NCBI GenBank assembly: GCA_016838885.1
Contig: JAEKNW010000264.1
Span: forward strand, 1-42,237
Direction: 5' to 3'
DNA from: Candidatus Cloacimonadota bacterium
GTDB taxonomy: Bacteria; Cloacimonadota; Cloacimonadia; Cloacimonadales; JAFGVF01
Length of the DNA: 42,237 nt
The first letter of the stretch is position 1. Each line of letters opens with the position of its first letter. Below are positions 10,199 through 20,353 of this stretch, one piece after another. Made by a program: the position numbers and the translations under genes. The notes below the pieces were generated by a model. It was not told the DNA's origin. It saw only the letters and a program-made list of their open reading frames with translations, and ran no database searches.

Positions 10199-10223
10199 AA
10201 TTTAAAATTGCAAGAGAGGAAAA

Positions 10224-12890
10224 ATGACTAATCTATTTGATCAGTTTGAAGATAATGAAGATAAGAAAGTTGTTTGTTTGGGAATGGGGTTCGATTCTGA
10301 AGAAAAGAGACGAGATTATTTCAGAAAAGAGTTAAGAAAGAAACTACCAGAGTTAAAGAAAATGGATGGTTTCCCTATTGGTGAAGATGATGATATTATT
10401 GAGCTTTCAGACCCGCCCTATTATACAGCTTGTCCTAATCCCTGGCTTAATGATTTTATAGTAGAATGGGAAAAAGAAAAAAAAGAATTAGAAAAACAGG
10501 AAAAACGTAAGAAAGACTTTGAAGTTAATGAGCCTTACGCAAATGATATCAGTGAAGGTAAGAATAACCCAATTTATAATGCTCATTCTTATCATACAAA
10601 AGTGCCACATCCAGCCATTATGAGGTACATTCTACAATATACTCAACCTGGAGATATAGTGTTCGATGGATTTGCAGGTACTGGTATGACAGGAGTTGCT
10701 TCCGCAGTCCTTTCTAATACATCATCAAAAGATAAATATAAAATTGAAACTGAATTTAAAAATGAAGGAAGATCCATTCCAATTTTCGGTGAAAGAAAAT
10801 CAATATGTTCAGATTTAAATCCTCTTGCATATTTCATAGGTTATAATTTCTTATCTAAAATAGACGAAATAGATTTTAAAAACTATGTGAATAGAATTAT
10901 CAAAGATATCAATATCGAATTTGGATGGATGTACCAAACATATAACAAAAATGGTGTTTTGGTCCCTGTTGATTTTTATGTTTGGTCAGATGTATTTACT
11001 TGCATAAATTGCTCAAGAGAGTATGATTATTATAATGCTGTTTTTAATGAAAAAGAAAATCTTTTAGCTGAAAATCTCAAATGTCCAATATGTGGCTTCA
11101 ATCAAAAAAAAGATAAAAAAAATAAAGTTTATGAAACATATTATGATAAATTAACAAATAAATCACTTAAAAGATCAAAACGTAAAATTGTCTTAATTTG
11201 TTATAGAAAAAACGGGGAAAAAATATTTAAAAAACCTGATTCTTTTGATTTAGAAATTTTGAAAAAAATCGAAAAAGTTAATTTTAAATATAAGATCCCA
11301 ACATATGATTTGCCAGTTGGCGATAAAACAAAAGAAAGATTAAATGATAATTGCACTCATGTCCATCATTTTTTTACAGATAGAAATTTACATTTAATAT
11401 CAGCATTTAGAGATCTTATAAATTCTTCTGAATTCAGAAATGGAATGCAAACCTTTAGTTTGATAACTTCAGTTTTAAGGAGTTGCTCCAAATTAGAAAT
11501 ATATAGACCAGAAAAAAGAGTTGCAGCCAAAGGTACATTTAATCATTTATACTTTCCGAGTATTTCCTATGAAGCAAATGTGATTAAAGAAATTTTGAAT
11601 AAACTTAAAGCTGTTTTAAAAGCAAAAACAGAAATTGAAATAAAAGGTGAATCTGTATATTCTATTAGCAGCGCGTTAGATTTGAGGAATATTTCTGAAA
11701 ACTCTGTAGATTACATATTTATTGATCCTCCATTTGGTAGTAATATAATGTATTCAGAATTAGATTTTTTTAAGAATGCTTGGTTGGGAATTAATGAAAA
11801 TATCAAAACTGAAGCAATCATCAATGTATCTCAGAATAAAAAAATTGGAGATTATTATTATTTAATGAGTCAATCTTTTATAGAGTTTTTTAGAATTCTT
11901 AAGCCTGGAAAATGGATGACTGTGGAATTCTCTAATACTAGTGCAATTGTTTGGAATTCAATACAAACATCAATTCAGAAATCAGGTTTTATCGTTGCAA
12001 ACGTATCTGCACTTGATAAAAAAAGTGGATCATATAATGCAAATACATCAAAAACGGCTGTTAAGCAAGATCTAATCATTTCTTGCTATAAGCCCACAGT
12101 AGAATTTGATCAGAACTTTAAGCAACATCATCAATTTACTAAAGGTCTTTGGGATTTTATAGAAGAACATTTAAATCATCTTCCAATTCATTTAGTCGAT
12201 GGAAAAGCTACTACAGCAATTGTTGAGAGAAGCCCTAAGATATTATTTGATAGATTAATTTCATTTTACGTTACACGAAATTTACCAGTTCCAATTGACG
12301 CTATAGATTTTCAGAGAGGATTACGAGAAAGATTTGAAGAAAGAGATGGCATGTTTTTTACTCACGTACAAATAATGATGTATGATGAGAAAAAAAAGCA
12401 GTATCCTGAATATTTGCAGGCTTCTATCTTCGTTTCCTCTGAGCAAGATGGAATCTACTGGTTAAAACGAAGATTAGAAAAAGAGAAAATGACTTACCAA
12501 GATATTCAACCTGACTGGATGCAATCTTTGGCTGCAGTTCGCAAGGGAGATTCTATCCCAGAACTTAAGATTATCTTGGAAGAGAACTTTTTAAAGGATG
12601 AAGCAGGACGATGGTATTATCCTGACCAAGAAAACTTAGTTGATCTAGAAAAACTTCGTCACAAAAGGTTAATGAAGGAGTTCAATCTTTATTTAGAAAC
12701 TGTAAATAAGCTTAAAGCTAAAATAATAAAGGAAGTCCGAGTAGAAGCTTTGCGTGCAGGTTTCAAAGAGTGTTATCAACAAAAAGACTTTAAAGCTATT
12801 GTGAAAGTAGCAGAAAAGATTCCTCAAAACCTTTTAATGGAAGATGAATTCTTGCTACAATTCTATGATATTGCAATGATGAAGATATAG
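10224..12890 (+). CDS. pglXI: BREX type 3 adenine-specific DNA methyltransferase PglXI
   Basis: 888 aa; SAM motif FDGFAGTGMTGVA, catalytic motif FIDPPFGSN plus N-terminal DPPYYTACPNPW, Zn-ribbon-like CINC...CPIC. Confidence 0.85.
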   Translation: MTNLFDQFEDNEDKKVVCLGMGFDSEEKRRDYFRKELRKKLPELKKMDGFPIGEDDDIIELSDPPYYTACPNPWLNDFIVEWEKEKKELEKQEKRKKDFEVNEPYANDISEGKNNPIYNAHSYHTKVPHPAIMRYILQYTQPGDIVFDGFAGTGMTGVASAVLSNTSSKDKYKIETEFKNEGRSIPIFGERKSICSDLNPLAYFIGYNFLSKIDEIDFKNYVNRIIKDINIEFGWMYQTYNKNGVLVPVDFYVWSDVFTCINCSREYDYYNAVFNEKENLLAENLKCPICGFNQKKDKKNKVYETYYDKLTNKSLKRSKRKIVLICYRKNGEKIFKKPDSFDLEILKKIEKVNFKYKIPTYDLPVGDKTKERLNDNCTHVHHFFTDRNLHLISAFRDLINSSEFRNGMQTFSLITSVLRSCSKLEIYRPEKRVAAKGTFNHLYFPSISYEANVIKEILNKLKAVLKAKTEIEIKGESVYSISSALDLRNISENSVDYIFIDPPFGSNIMYSELDFFKNAWLGINENIKTEAIINVSQNKKIGDYYYLMSQSFIEFFRILKPGKWMTVEFSNTSAIVWNSIQTSIQKSGFIVANVSALDKKSGSYNANTSKTAVKQDLIISCYKPTVEFDQNFKQHHQFTKGLWDFIEEHLNHLPIHLVDGKATTAIVERSPKILFDRLISFYVTRNLPVPIDAIDFQRGLRERFEERDGMFFTHVQIMMYDEKKKQYPEYLQASIFVSSEQDGIYWLKRRLEKEKMTYQDIQPDWMQSLAAVRKGDSIPELKIILEENFLKDEAGRWYYPDQENLVDLEKLRHKRLMKEFNLYLETVNKLKAKIIKEVRVEALRAGFKECYQQKDFKAIVKVAEKIPQNLLMEDEFLLQFYDIAMMKI

Positions 12891-12907
12891 ATAATTTACT
12901 TAAGATA

Positions 12908-15715
12908 ATGAATATTTTTAAATATAAAGATAAGAATGTAGAGATAATTGGTAAAGAAGAGATCTTAGGGAAAACAGTTTGTTGGGTTAAAGAACTGGAT
13001 GTAGATAACTTTTTTCAGGTAGAAGAAGATCAACTAAGAAAAGAGAAAATAGTATCTACAAAAGAGTCAATCACTCTAATAAGTGTTGCTGCTCGTATTA
13101 TTCAAGAGATGCAGAAACAGACTATTTTAGCACCCTATGAGAGTAGCCTTATCCCGTTACCACATCAGATTCTTGTATTAGAAAAAGTTATTAAATCTCC
13201 TTTTGTCCGTTTTCTACTGGCAGATGAAGTTGGTATGGGGAAAACCATCGAAGCAGGATTAATTCTAAAGGAATTAAAATTGAGAAAGCAGATAAAGAGG
13301 ATACTTGTAATAGTGCCAAAATCTGCAATGCTACAATGGCAATCCGAAATGAAAGTACATTTTAATGAAAAGTTTCATATTTATGATAGCCAAATGATTA
13401 ATTCGCTTTCAAAAACCTTCTCGCAATTCGATGTTGACCAAGAATTCAACTTCTGGCAACAGCATAATAATATCATTGTTTCTACTGATTCTCTAAAACC
13501 TATGGACAAACGAGCAGGTTGGAATCAAACAAGAATTGATCAGTACAATAAATATAGAATGGAAGCGGTTCTCGAAGCAAATTTTGATTTGGTTATAATT
13601 GATGAAGTTCATAAAATGGGGGGGAGTAATAGTCAAGTATCTCGTTTCAGATTAGCTGAAGCATTATGTATTACTATACCCAATGCTTTAATCTTATCTG
13701 CAACCCCACACAGAGGTAAGCCTGATCATTTTAGAAGAGTCTTGCAGTTATTAGATCCAAGTGCTTTTGCAGGAGAAGGATTACCGACAATTGAGGAGCT
13801 TAATCCATATGTAATCAGAACAGAAAAAAGGCAAGCAGTAGATTACGAAGGTAAAAGTTTATTTTCTGAAAGAGAAACAAAAAAAGTTGTGATAAAATAT
13901 GATAGAGAAAAGCATAAATTACAATTAGACCTATATGAAGCTGTAACAGAGTATGTAAAACATGGCTTTAATATATCCGTAAAATCTCGTGATTATTCTT
14001 ATGGTCTCATAATGATTCTCTTCCAGAGGATGGTTAGTAGTTCAACATCAGCTGTAAAAGAAGCAATGAAGGGTAGATTACAAAGACTATCAAATGGAGA
14101 AAATGAAATATTTGATGAAGTCGTAAATGATCAGACAGATACTAATTTTGATTATCAGGAAGATTACACCTTTGATATTAATCAATATGATGGAAAAAAC
14201 GAGACAGAGATCGAAAATGAAGATGAAATTACAATTTTGATGCGATTAATAAAATTAGCAGAAGAATGTGATAAACTCGAGTTGGATGCAAAAGCTGAAT
14301 TCCTGATAAACAAATATGATGAATTGAAAAAAACATACAATGATCCTGATCTAAAAGTTCTAATATTTACAGAATTTAGAGCAACCCAACAAATGCTGAT
14401 AAAGAAACTATCAGAATGGGGTTTACGGTGTGAACTTATCAATGGCTCAATGGATTTTGAAAAACGCTCTGATGCCTTAAAGCGGTTTAAAGATAAAAGT
14501 CAGATTCTGGTTGCCACTGATGCAGCAGGAGAATCATTGAATATGCAGTTTGCCTTTTTAGTAGTTAATTATGATCTTCCATGGAATCCGATGATAATTG
14601 AACAAAGGATTGGTCGTGTCGATAGGATAGGTCAGAAACATAAAGTAACAGCTTTTAACCTTTTATTAGATAATTCTGTTGATAAAAGAGTTTTTGAGGT
14701 TATTGAAGAGAAACTGGATAACATTCTTGAACAGCTTGGAATTGATAAAACTTCTGATGTTCTTGATTCAACTATGGATAGTCGTAAAGTTAATAATCTT
14801 TATCTAAAATCTCTTCTCGACATAGAATCATTTGAACGAGAAAGTGATAATTGGCTTCACGAAATAAAAATTAAACTTCAGGATTATCAATCAACTGAGA
14901 AAATTCTTCCTGGAACTAGGAATAATGAAATATCGACTGTAAAAACTAGAGAAATACACTACAGCCCATTACCATCTTGGCTGGAAAAGTTACTCCTTAA
15001 TTATACTCTAATAAATGGAGGACATTTTCAAAATCTCATCGATAACACATTTGAGATGTATTTAGATAAAAATAAAAAAATACTGGGAACTTGCAAATCC
15101 GATGTAGCAACATCTCTGCCTGGAATAGTTCATTTTACCCTTCAAAACAGCATGGTTACTAAGATTCTGAATAATGTTAAGTCCTACTTTGATTCATCTA
15201 ACATACCTGTTATTAAGCTACATGAAGAAGTAACAATAAAAGGATATTGGTCATTATGGAAGATCGAAGCTAAGAATAGTTTTGATTCTAAATTAACGAT
15301 AAAGGCAATTTTTGTTTCAGAGAAAGGGAAATTCTTTAACGCTTTTGCTGATGATATCTGGAACCAGATTGTAAATAATGATGATGCTTTCGATATTTTA
15401 GATAATGTTTCGACTTCAGATTACGATATAAATTTTGAGGAGCTAAAAGAAATATGCTTTCCTCAATTATGTGATACTTACAAATCAATTGAAATGGATT
15501 TGAAATCTAATGTGAACAGAATAAAATTTAACAAGGAAAATCAACACAAGTTTAGGTTAATGCGTATAGAAAGACTTGGCATAGAGAATATAAAAAAAGC
15601 CAAGAGGAATAGAATTATAAGAGAATTCCAAGAGTGGCAAAAGAATTTTGAAGCTGACTCTGTCTTGATCCCCAACCTTGAATGTTTGTCAGTAGTTAGG
15701 ATTGATAATGGGTGA
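12908..15715 (+). CDS. brxHII: BREX type 3 SNF2-family helicase BrxHII
   Basis: 935 aa; DEVGMGKTIEAGLI, IIDEVHKM, LSATPHRG, QRIGRVDRIGQ. Confidence 0.87.
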   Translation: MNIFKYKDKNVEIIGKEEILGKTVCWVKELDVDNFFQVEEDQLRKEKIVSTKESITLISVAARIIQEMQKQTILAPYESSLIPLPHQILVLEKVIKSPFVRFLLADEVGMGKTIEAGLILKELKLRKQIKRILVIVPKSAMLQWQSEMKVHFNEKFHIYDSQMINSLSKTFSQFDVDQEFNFWQQHNNIIVSTDSLKPMDKRAGWNQTRIDQYNKYRMEAVLEANFDLVIIDEVHKMGGSNSQVSRFRLAEALCITIPNALILSATPHRGKPDHFRRVLQLLDPSAFAGEGLPTIEELNPYVIRTEKRQAVDYEGKSLFSERETKKVVIKYDREKHKLQLDLYEAVTEYVKHGFNISVKSRDYSYGLIMILFQRMVSSSTSAVKEAMKGRLQRLSNGENEIFDEVVNDQTDTNFDYQEDYTFDINQYDGKNETEIENEDEITILMRLIKLAEECDKLELDAKAEFLINKYDELKKTYNDPDLKVLIFTEFRATQQMLIKKLSEWGLRCELINGSMDFEKRSDALKRFKDKSQILVATDAAGESLNMQFAFLVVNYDLPWNPMIIEQRIGRVDRIGQKHKVTAFNLLLDNSVDKRVFEVIEEKLDNILEQLGIDKTSDVLDSTMDSRKVNNLYLKSLLDIESFERESDNWLHEIKIKLQDYQSTEKILPGTRNNEISTVKTREIHYSPLPSWLEKLLLNYTLINGGHFQNLIDNTFEMYLDKNKKILGTCKSDVATSLPGIVHFTLQNSMVTKILNNVKSYFDSSNIPVIKLHEEVTIKGYWSLWKIEAKNSFDSKLTIKAIFVSEKGKFFNAFADDIWNQIVNNDDAFDILDNVSTSDYDINFEELKEICFPQLCDTYKSIEMDLKSNVNRIKFNKENQHKFRLMRIERLGIENIKKAKRNRIIREFQEWQKNFEADSVLIPNLECLSVVRIDNG

Positions 15716-17564
15716 CTTTGTTACAAGTATTTTAAAGAAAGTTTTATCTTTACCTACTGAATTAATATTCATTAATGACATAGATAATATTTTCACATAT
15801 TCTGAAGTATTAAATAGATTAAATGAACTATCCTATAAGGTTTCTAACTATATATGTCCTATAGCTTTCAGAATTGAATACGAATTAGAAATTAAGCCCT
15901 TTTTGATAAGATATCCAGGATCAAAATATATTGTTAGATGTTCATCTAGCCCATATCTTCTCGAGGATATTGCTGAGCATTCAGATATTATGAAGATTAG
16001 TTTCAATGATCTATACCCTAATTTAAATAATGAGTGTTTGCATGATCTTCCAGTAATTTATTTAGACGAGCTGCTTGATATCACTAGAACTTATTTTGAG
16101 CATAAGAATAAAGAACAGACCCTAAATTTCTTACTTGAGAAAATCTATCTTATTGATCTTAGCTCTCTTAATTCTAAAGAGGCATTCATAGGAAGAATAC
16201 TCAATATTCATTCTAGGGAAATTGAGTTTAATCCCGCAACCAAGAACTTGTTAAGAGAATATGCAAACAAATATTTACCAATAGAAGAAGACCTATTTTC
16301 AAAAAGAATATTTAATATCTGGCTAAAAAAAATGTGGGATGATTATGTATTAAATCAAGATGATAAAATAGATTTTCACCACTCTCAACTTACAGAACAG
16401 TTAAGATTATATTTTATTAACCATAATATTGAACCTTGCAAAGTTGATAAAGCAAGATGGGAGGAAATAGATCTTCGTGAAGGTGTCTATTATGATCATG
16501 AAGAACAAAAGCGTTCAGATGTAGACAATATACTGAAGAGATTAGATTTAGCCCTAAATGATCCTATTAGTGAGATTAACTGGAGTGAAATGATTCGTTC
16601 AGTAAGTATGGCATACAATAACATATTAGATTATCGAAGTATTTCAGATAAACAATATCTCACAATAGAAGAAAAGTTTAACCATAAATTTCAAGATTAC
16701 TTGGATAGCTACTTTACGGGATTATCTTCAAAAAGCTCTGTTAAAAAACCATATACAGTGTCTCAGATTCTCAATTTTATGCAATTCCAAAGCAATAATG
16801 ATGCAAAACAAGCACTAATTATTATTGACGGTTTAAATTACTGGCAGTGGTATATCATAGAAACATTATTAAAGAAAGAAGCAAAGTATGAAATCTCAAC
16901 TGATGTTTGTTTCTCTTGGATACCTAGTATTACATCATTATCCCGGCAGGCTATATTTAAGGGAGCTAAACCTGATATAGAATACAACCAAAATCCTAAA
17001 AATGAAGAAAAAAACTGGAATAATTTTTGGCTATCTCAAGGAATTCCTGGGTCGGATATAAAGTACTTTAAATTTGAATTTCAGACAAAGATTGAAGATT
17101 TCTTCTTTGGCAACTCTAAATTTCTAGCTTTTGTAACTAATGATATTGATGATATTATGCATAGTGCTTTGCAAGGTAATAATGATTTATATAATTCCAC
17201 ATTATCTTGGTTAGAAAATTCACTTTTTATGAAATTATTAGCAAAATTGAAAAACGATGGTTACTTAATATATGTTGGGTCTGATCATGGAAATATTGAA
17301 GCAACTGGTTGGAGAAAACTGAAAGGTTATGAAAAATTTGGAACAAGTAAAAGCAGAAGTAGAAGACACTTGGAATATGCTAATAGGTCATTATTGAATA
17401 AATTTCTTGATCAAAATCCTGAATTGTCTAGTTCTATGGGAACGGAAGATAATCTAGCATATTTAAAGAATAAATTAGCTTTTGAGTCAGAAGGTAAGAA
17501 AATCGTAACACATGGTGGAAGCCATTTCTGGGAAGTACTAACTCCCTTCATAAGGATAAAATAA
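15702..17564 (+). CDS. pglZ: BREX PglZ (alkaline phosphatase-like)
   Basis: 620 aa; ALIIIDGLNYWQW and YVGSDHGN metal-binding motifs; overlaps the end of brxHII by 14 nt. Confidence 0.87.
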   Translation: MIMGDFVTSILKKVLSLPTELIFINDIDNIFTYSEVLNRLNELSYKVSNYICPIAFRIEYELEIKPFLIRYPGSKYIVRCSSSPYLLEDIAEHSDIMKISFNDLYPNLNNECLHDLPVIYLDELLDITRTYFEHKNKEQTLNFLLEKIYLIDLSSLNSKEAFIGRILNIHSREIEFNPATKNLLREYANKYLPIEEDLFSKRIFNIWLKKMWDDYVLNQDDKIDFHHSQLTEQLRLYFINHNIEPCKVDKARWEEIDLREGVYYDHEEQKRSDVDNILKRLDLALNDPISEINWSEMIRSVSMAYNNILDYRSISDKQYLTIEEKFNHKFQDYLDSYFTGLSSKSSVKKPYTVSQILNFMQFQSNNDAKQALIIIDGLNYWQWYIIETLLKKEAKYEISTDVCFSWIPSITSLSRQAIFKGAKPDIEYNQNPKNEEKNWNNFWLSQGIPGSDIKYFKFEFQTKIEDFFFGNSKFLAFVTNDIDDIMHSALQGNNDLYNSTLSWLENSLFMKLLAKLKNDGYLIYVGSDHGNIEATGWRKLKGYEKFGTSKSRSRRHLEYANRSLLNKFLDQNPELSSSMGTEDNLAYLKNKLAFESEGKKIVTHGGSHFWEVLTPFIRIK

Positions 17565-17568
17565 TTTT

Positions 17569-18273
17569 ATGAAAAAATATATTGGGATCAATCAAAGAAT
17601 TCCTTTTCATGTTATCAAAACTGGAATTCAGCTGCTCTTGGATGGAGAAATGGATGACGAGTACATAAAAGAACAATTAAGATTAGATTACACTGGGGAG
17701 AATAGAATATCGAAAGGTCTTAATTGTGTTAATAAAGTACTAATAAACAATCCCCTAGCAGAGTTACTACCTAATGAAAAACCTATGCTAAAGAACATTA
17801 TTAACTCAAAAATAGATCTTCAAGCAATATCTATAGCTTTGCTATGCACAGCTTATCCATTGGCTTTTGAAATTGTTTGTGAAATGGGTAGCATATTCAA
17901 GGTACAGAATCTAGTAAGCACTCAAGTCATCATGAAAAAGATGTCTTCAATTTATGGGAGCAACAGAGTTACTGTTAACGGATTTTATAGCATTATCCCG
18001 CTACTGTTAGAATTAGAAATATTTGTTAGACCAAAGCAAGGGTTGTATGAGTTTATAGAGAAACGAGTCTTATCTAATCCACTAGCAAAAGAGCTATTTA
18101 TACTTGCCTATCTGTTAAGTAATAATAAAAAATATATTGGTTTAGATGAATTATTCCAAACTCCTTGGTTTTATTATTTTGATTTCTATGATATTGAAAA
18201 TGAACTGAAACACTTCAAGTATATCGCAATCTCTACTGATTCAACTGGTAATACTATTCTAGAGAGAATATAG
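17569..18273 (+). CDS. brxA: BREX BrxA (DUF1819-like)
   Basis: 234 aa; length, composition and last position in the type 3 BREX order; 4 nt after pglZ. Confidence 0.8.
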   Translation: MKKYIGINQRIPFHVIKTGIQLLLDGEMDDEYIKEQLRLDYTGENRISKGLNCVNKVLINNPLAELLPNEKPMLKNIINSKIDLQAISIALLCTAYPLAFEIVCEMGSIFKVQNLVSTQVIMKKMSSIYGSNRVTVNGFYSIIPLLLELEIFVRPKQGLYEFIEKRVLSNPLAKELFILAYLLSNNKKYIGLDELFQTPWFYYFDFYDIENELKHFKYIAISTDSTGNTILERI

Positions 18274-18516
18274 GAGTATAAATATATAAAAAGTTTCCCA
18301 TTTAACCTGGAAATATGATATAAATTCAAGCTATTCATATTTTCTGCAGTATATAGGTGATTGATGAAAATTAAACTAATATATGACTTGATATCGTTGA
18401 AAAGATTAATATGAATGATGTTTTCGCGATTGAGAATAAATTTCATAAGTTTAGGAAGTGTAAAGGGTTTGAGATTAGTTCTCGCAGGGTGTAGGATGAT
18501 TAAGGGAGAATGATAA

Positions 18517-19530
18517 ATGAATGAAGCGAACAATGATATTGAAGAAAAACCGAAATTATATGATATTAATGATGGTCTTAAGGAATCATTAGTGTGCGTA
18601 ATTGATATTTTAGGGTATAAAAAATTTATGACTTATGATAATAAACAAGAAGGTAATAGAAAATTATCACTGTTAAAAGAGACCTTCGAAAAAGCCCTTC
18701 GATATGCTAAGAAAAAAAGTCAAAGTGGAGATTTTCCTAAATGCTACCTTAAATCATATACAGATAATATATTAATAGCATGTCCTTTAGAAGTAAATAT
18801 ACCTTTTCCAAGGCAGTATAGGACATTCGATTTCATTATTAGTAGTCTCCAAGATCAATTTTTAATCTATGGTTTATTAGTCAGGGGAGCTTGTGATATT
18901 GGTGAAATTTATGTTGATGAAGATTTTGTATTTGGAGCAAGTCTAATTGAAGCACATAAACTAGAATCCAAAATAGCTAAATACCCCAGAATAGTTCTTT
19001 CTAATAAATTAGTTGATAAATTTAAGCAAATATATCAAAGTCCTAATCCTCCTTTTTATCAAACTGCTTGGGATGAATATGATTTTGCTACTAATTCAAA
19101 CAAAAAATTTTTGCTAAAATCAAATGGAATTTATTTTCTCAATCATCTTCAATTTTATGAATTACCTGATATTGAAGCAGATGAAGATTATCTTAAGGAC
19201 TATTGTTTATTTGCTGAACATAAAAAATTTATTATTAAAAAAACTCAATCAATATTGTCAAATAATAAACCTGATGAAAATGTTATTATCAAATACTTAT
19301 GGTTAGCTACTTACCACAATTATTTTTTGAATGACTTAATTAATAGATCTCAAGATTATTCAGGAGGAAATTGTCTAGTGGATATTGAATCCCTTTTCGG
19401 AAATGAATGGAAAGAGTATAGTGAGAAACATCCTGATTTTAAGTTTAAAGATTTTATGGGTATTAAAAGATTATCCCCAAATACATCTAAATATTTCTTC
19501 AAAACAACGTATATAAAAAAAGATAAATAA
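18517..19530 (+). CDS. Class III nucleotide cyclase-like protein, divergent
   Basis: VCVIDILGYKKFM and SYTDNILIACP place Asp residues where class III cyclases bind metal; RGACDIGEIYVDEDFVFGASLIEAHKLES aligns with the C-terminal cyclase half, but the usual N/R residues are not conserved. Confidence 0.55.
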   Translation: MNEANNDIEEKPKLYDINDGLKESLVCVIDILGYKKFMTYDNKQEGNRKLSLLKETFEKALRYAKKKSQSGDFPKCYLKSYTDNILIACPLEVNIPFPRQYRTFDFIISSLQDQFLIYGLLVRGACDIGEIYVDEDFVFGASLIEAHKLESKIAKYPRIVLSNKLVDKFKQIYQSPNPPFYQTAWDEYDFATNSNKKFLLKSNGIYFLNHLQFYELPDIEADEDYLKDYCLFAEHKKFIIKKTQSILSNNKPDENVIIKYLWLATYHNYFLNDLINRSQDYSGGNCLVDIESLFGNEWKEYSEKHPDFKFKDFMGIKRLSPNTSKYFFKTTYIKKDK

Positions 19531-19542
19531 AAGGAGCATATT

Positions 19543-20295
19543 ATGAAAAGTGAAAATCCCAAATTGGCAAAATTTTCACAAAGCACAATCGAGAATATAG
19601 GATATTATATTTATATTTTACAAGATCCAAGAGATTCAAAAATATTCTATATTGGTAAAGGAAAGGGTAATAGGGTTTTTGATCATGCTAGAGGTTCTTT
19701 AGACAATCCTGAAAGGTCAGAGAAAATAACATTAATTAATGAGATAAATAGAGAATCTTCTGTAAATTATTTTATAGTTAGGCATGGATTAAAAACAGAA
19801 GAACTAACTTATGAGATAGAATCAACATTAATTGATCTGTTTACTCACAATAGCTTTAAAGATTTAGCCACTATAACTAATATAATGGCTGGGCACTATG
19901 CATTTGATAGAGGTATCAAAACTGTATCAGAAATTGAAGCTCATTATTCTTCTACACCTCTCTATATCGAAGATATTATTCATAATGTATTGATTATAAA
20001 TATTAATAAAACATACCTACAAAACAAAAATATATATGAAGCTACAAGAAAATATTGGAAACTAGATATGAGAAAAGTAAAAAAAATCGATTATGTTCTT
20101 GCAGAGTATAAAGGAATCGTGAGAGCAATATTTCAACCATTAGGATGGTATAGATATGAAAAAGAACAAAGAGTATATTTTGAAGGAAATAATCCTGTTG
20201 ATGTAAGTATAGAAAACTTATACTTGAACAAAAGTTTACCTTTTAAAATCAAAGGAACTCAGAATCCTCTTAGATATGTGTTTGGAAGAAAATAA
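19543..20295 (+). CDS. GIY-YIG (LEM-3-like) endonuclease with a C-terminal PUA/EVE-like domain
   Basis: YYIYILQDPRDSKIFYIGKGKGNRVFDHARG motif; C-terminal YWKLDMRKVKKIDYVLAEYKGIVRAIFQPLGWYRYE...RVYFEG; 12-nt gap after the cyclase-like gene. Confidence 0.78.
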   Translation: MKSENPKLAKFSQSTIENIGYYIYILQDPRDSKIFYIGKGKGNRVFDHARGSLDNPERSEKITLINEINRESSVNYFIVRHGLKTEELTYEIESTLIDLFTHNSFKDLATITNIMAGHYAFDRGIKTVSEIEAHYSSTPLYIEDIIHNVLIININKTYLQNKNIYEATRKYWKLDMRKVKKIDYVLAEYKGIVRAIFQPLGWYRYEKEQRVYFEGNNPVDVSIENLYLNKSLPFKIKGTQNPLRYVFGRK

Positions 20296-20323
20296 CATCC
20301 TATACATGCACAGTATATTATCC

Positions 20324-20353
20324 AGACCAGCATAGATAGTCTCTATCTGGTCT
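20324..20353. terminator. Hairpin between convergent genes, probable bidirectional terminator
   Basis: AGACCAG c ATAGA tagtc TCTAT CTGGTCT followed by a T-rich tract. Confidence 0.65.

Noticed and set aside
12908-15715. DISARM system (SNF2 helicase + methyltransferase)
   Set aside because: Adjacent brxC, pglZ and brxA-like genes in type 3 BREX order explain the helicase and methyltransferase better; no DUF1998-like gene seen.
18186-18533. 115-aa minus ORF between brxA and the cyclase-like gene
   Set aside because: Overlaps the brxA 3' end and the intergenic spacer; no RBS or recognisable motif.
18517-20295. Direct call as Pycsar
   Set aside because: Cyclase motifs are degenerate and the partner is a GIY-YIG nuclease, not a known Pycsar effector; the name would overstate the evidence.
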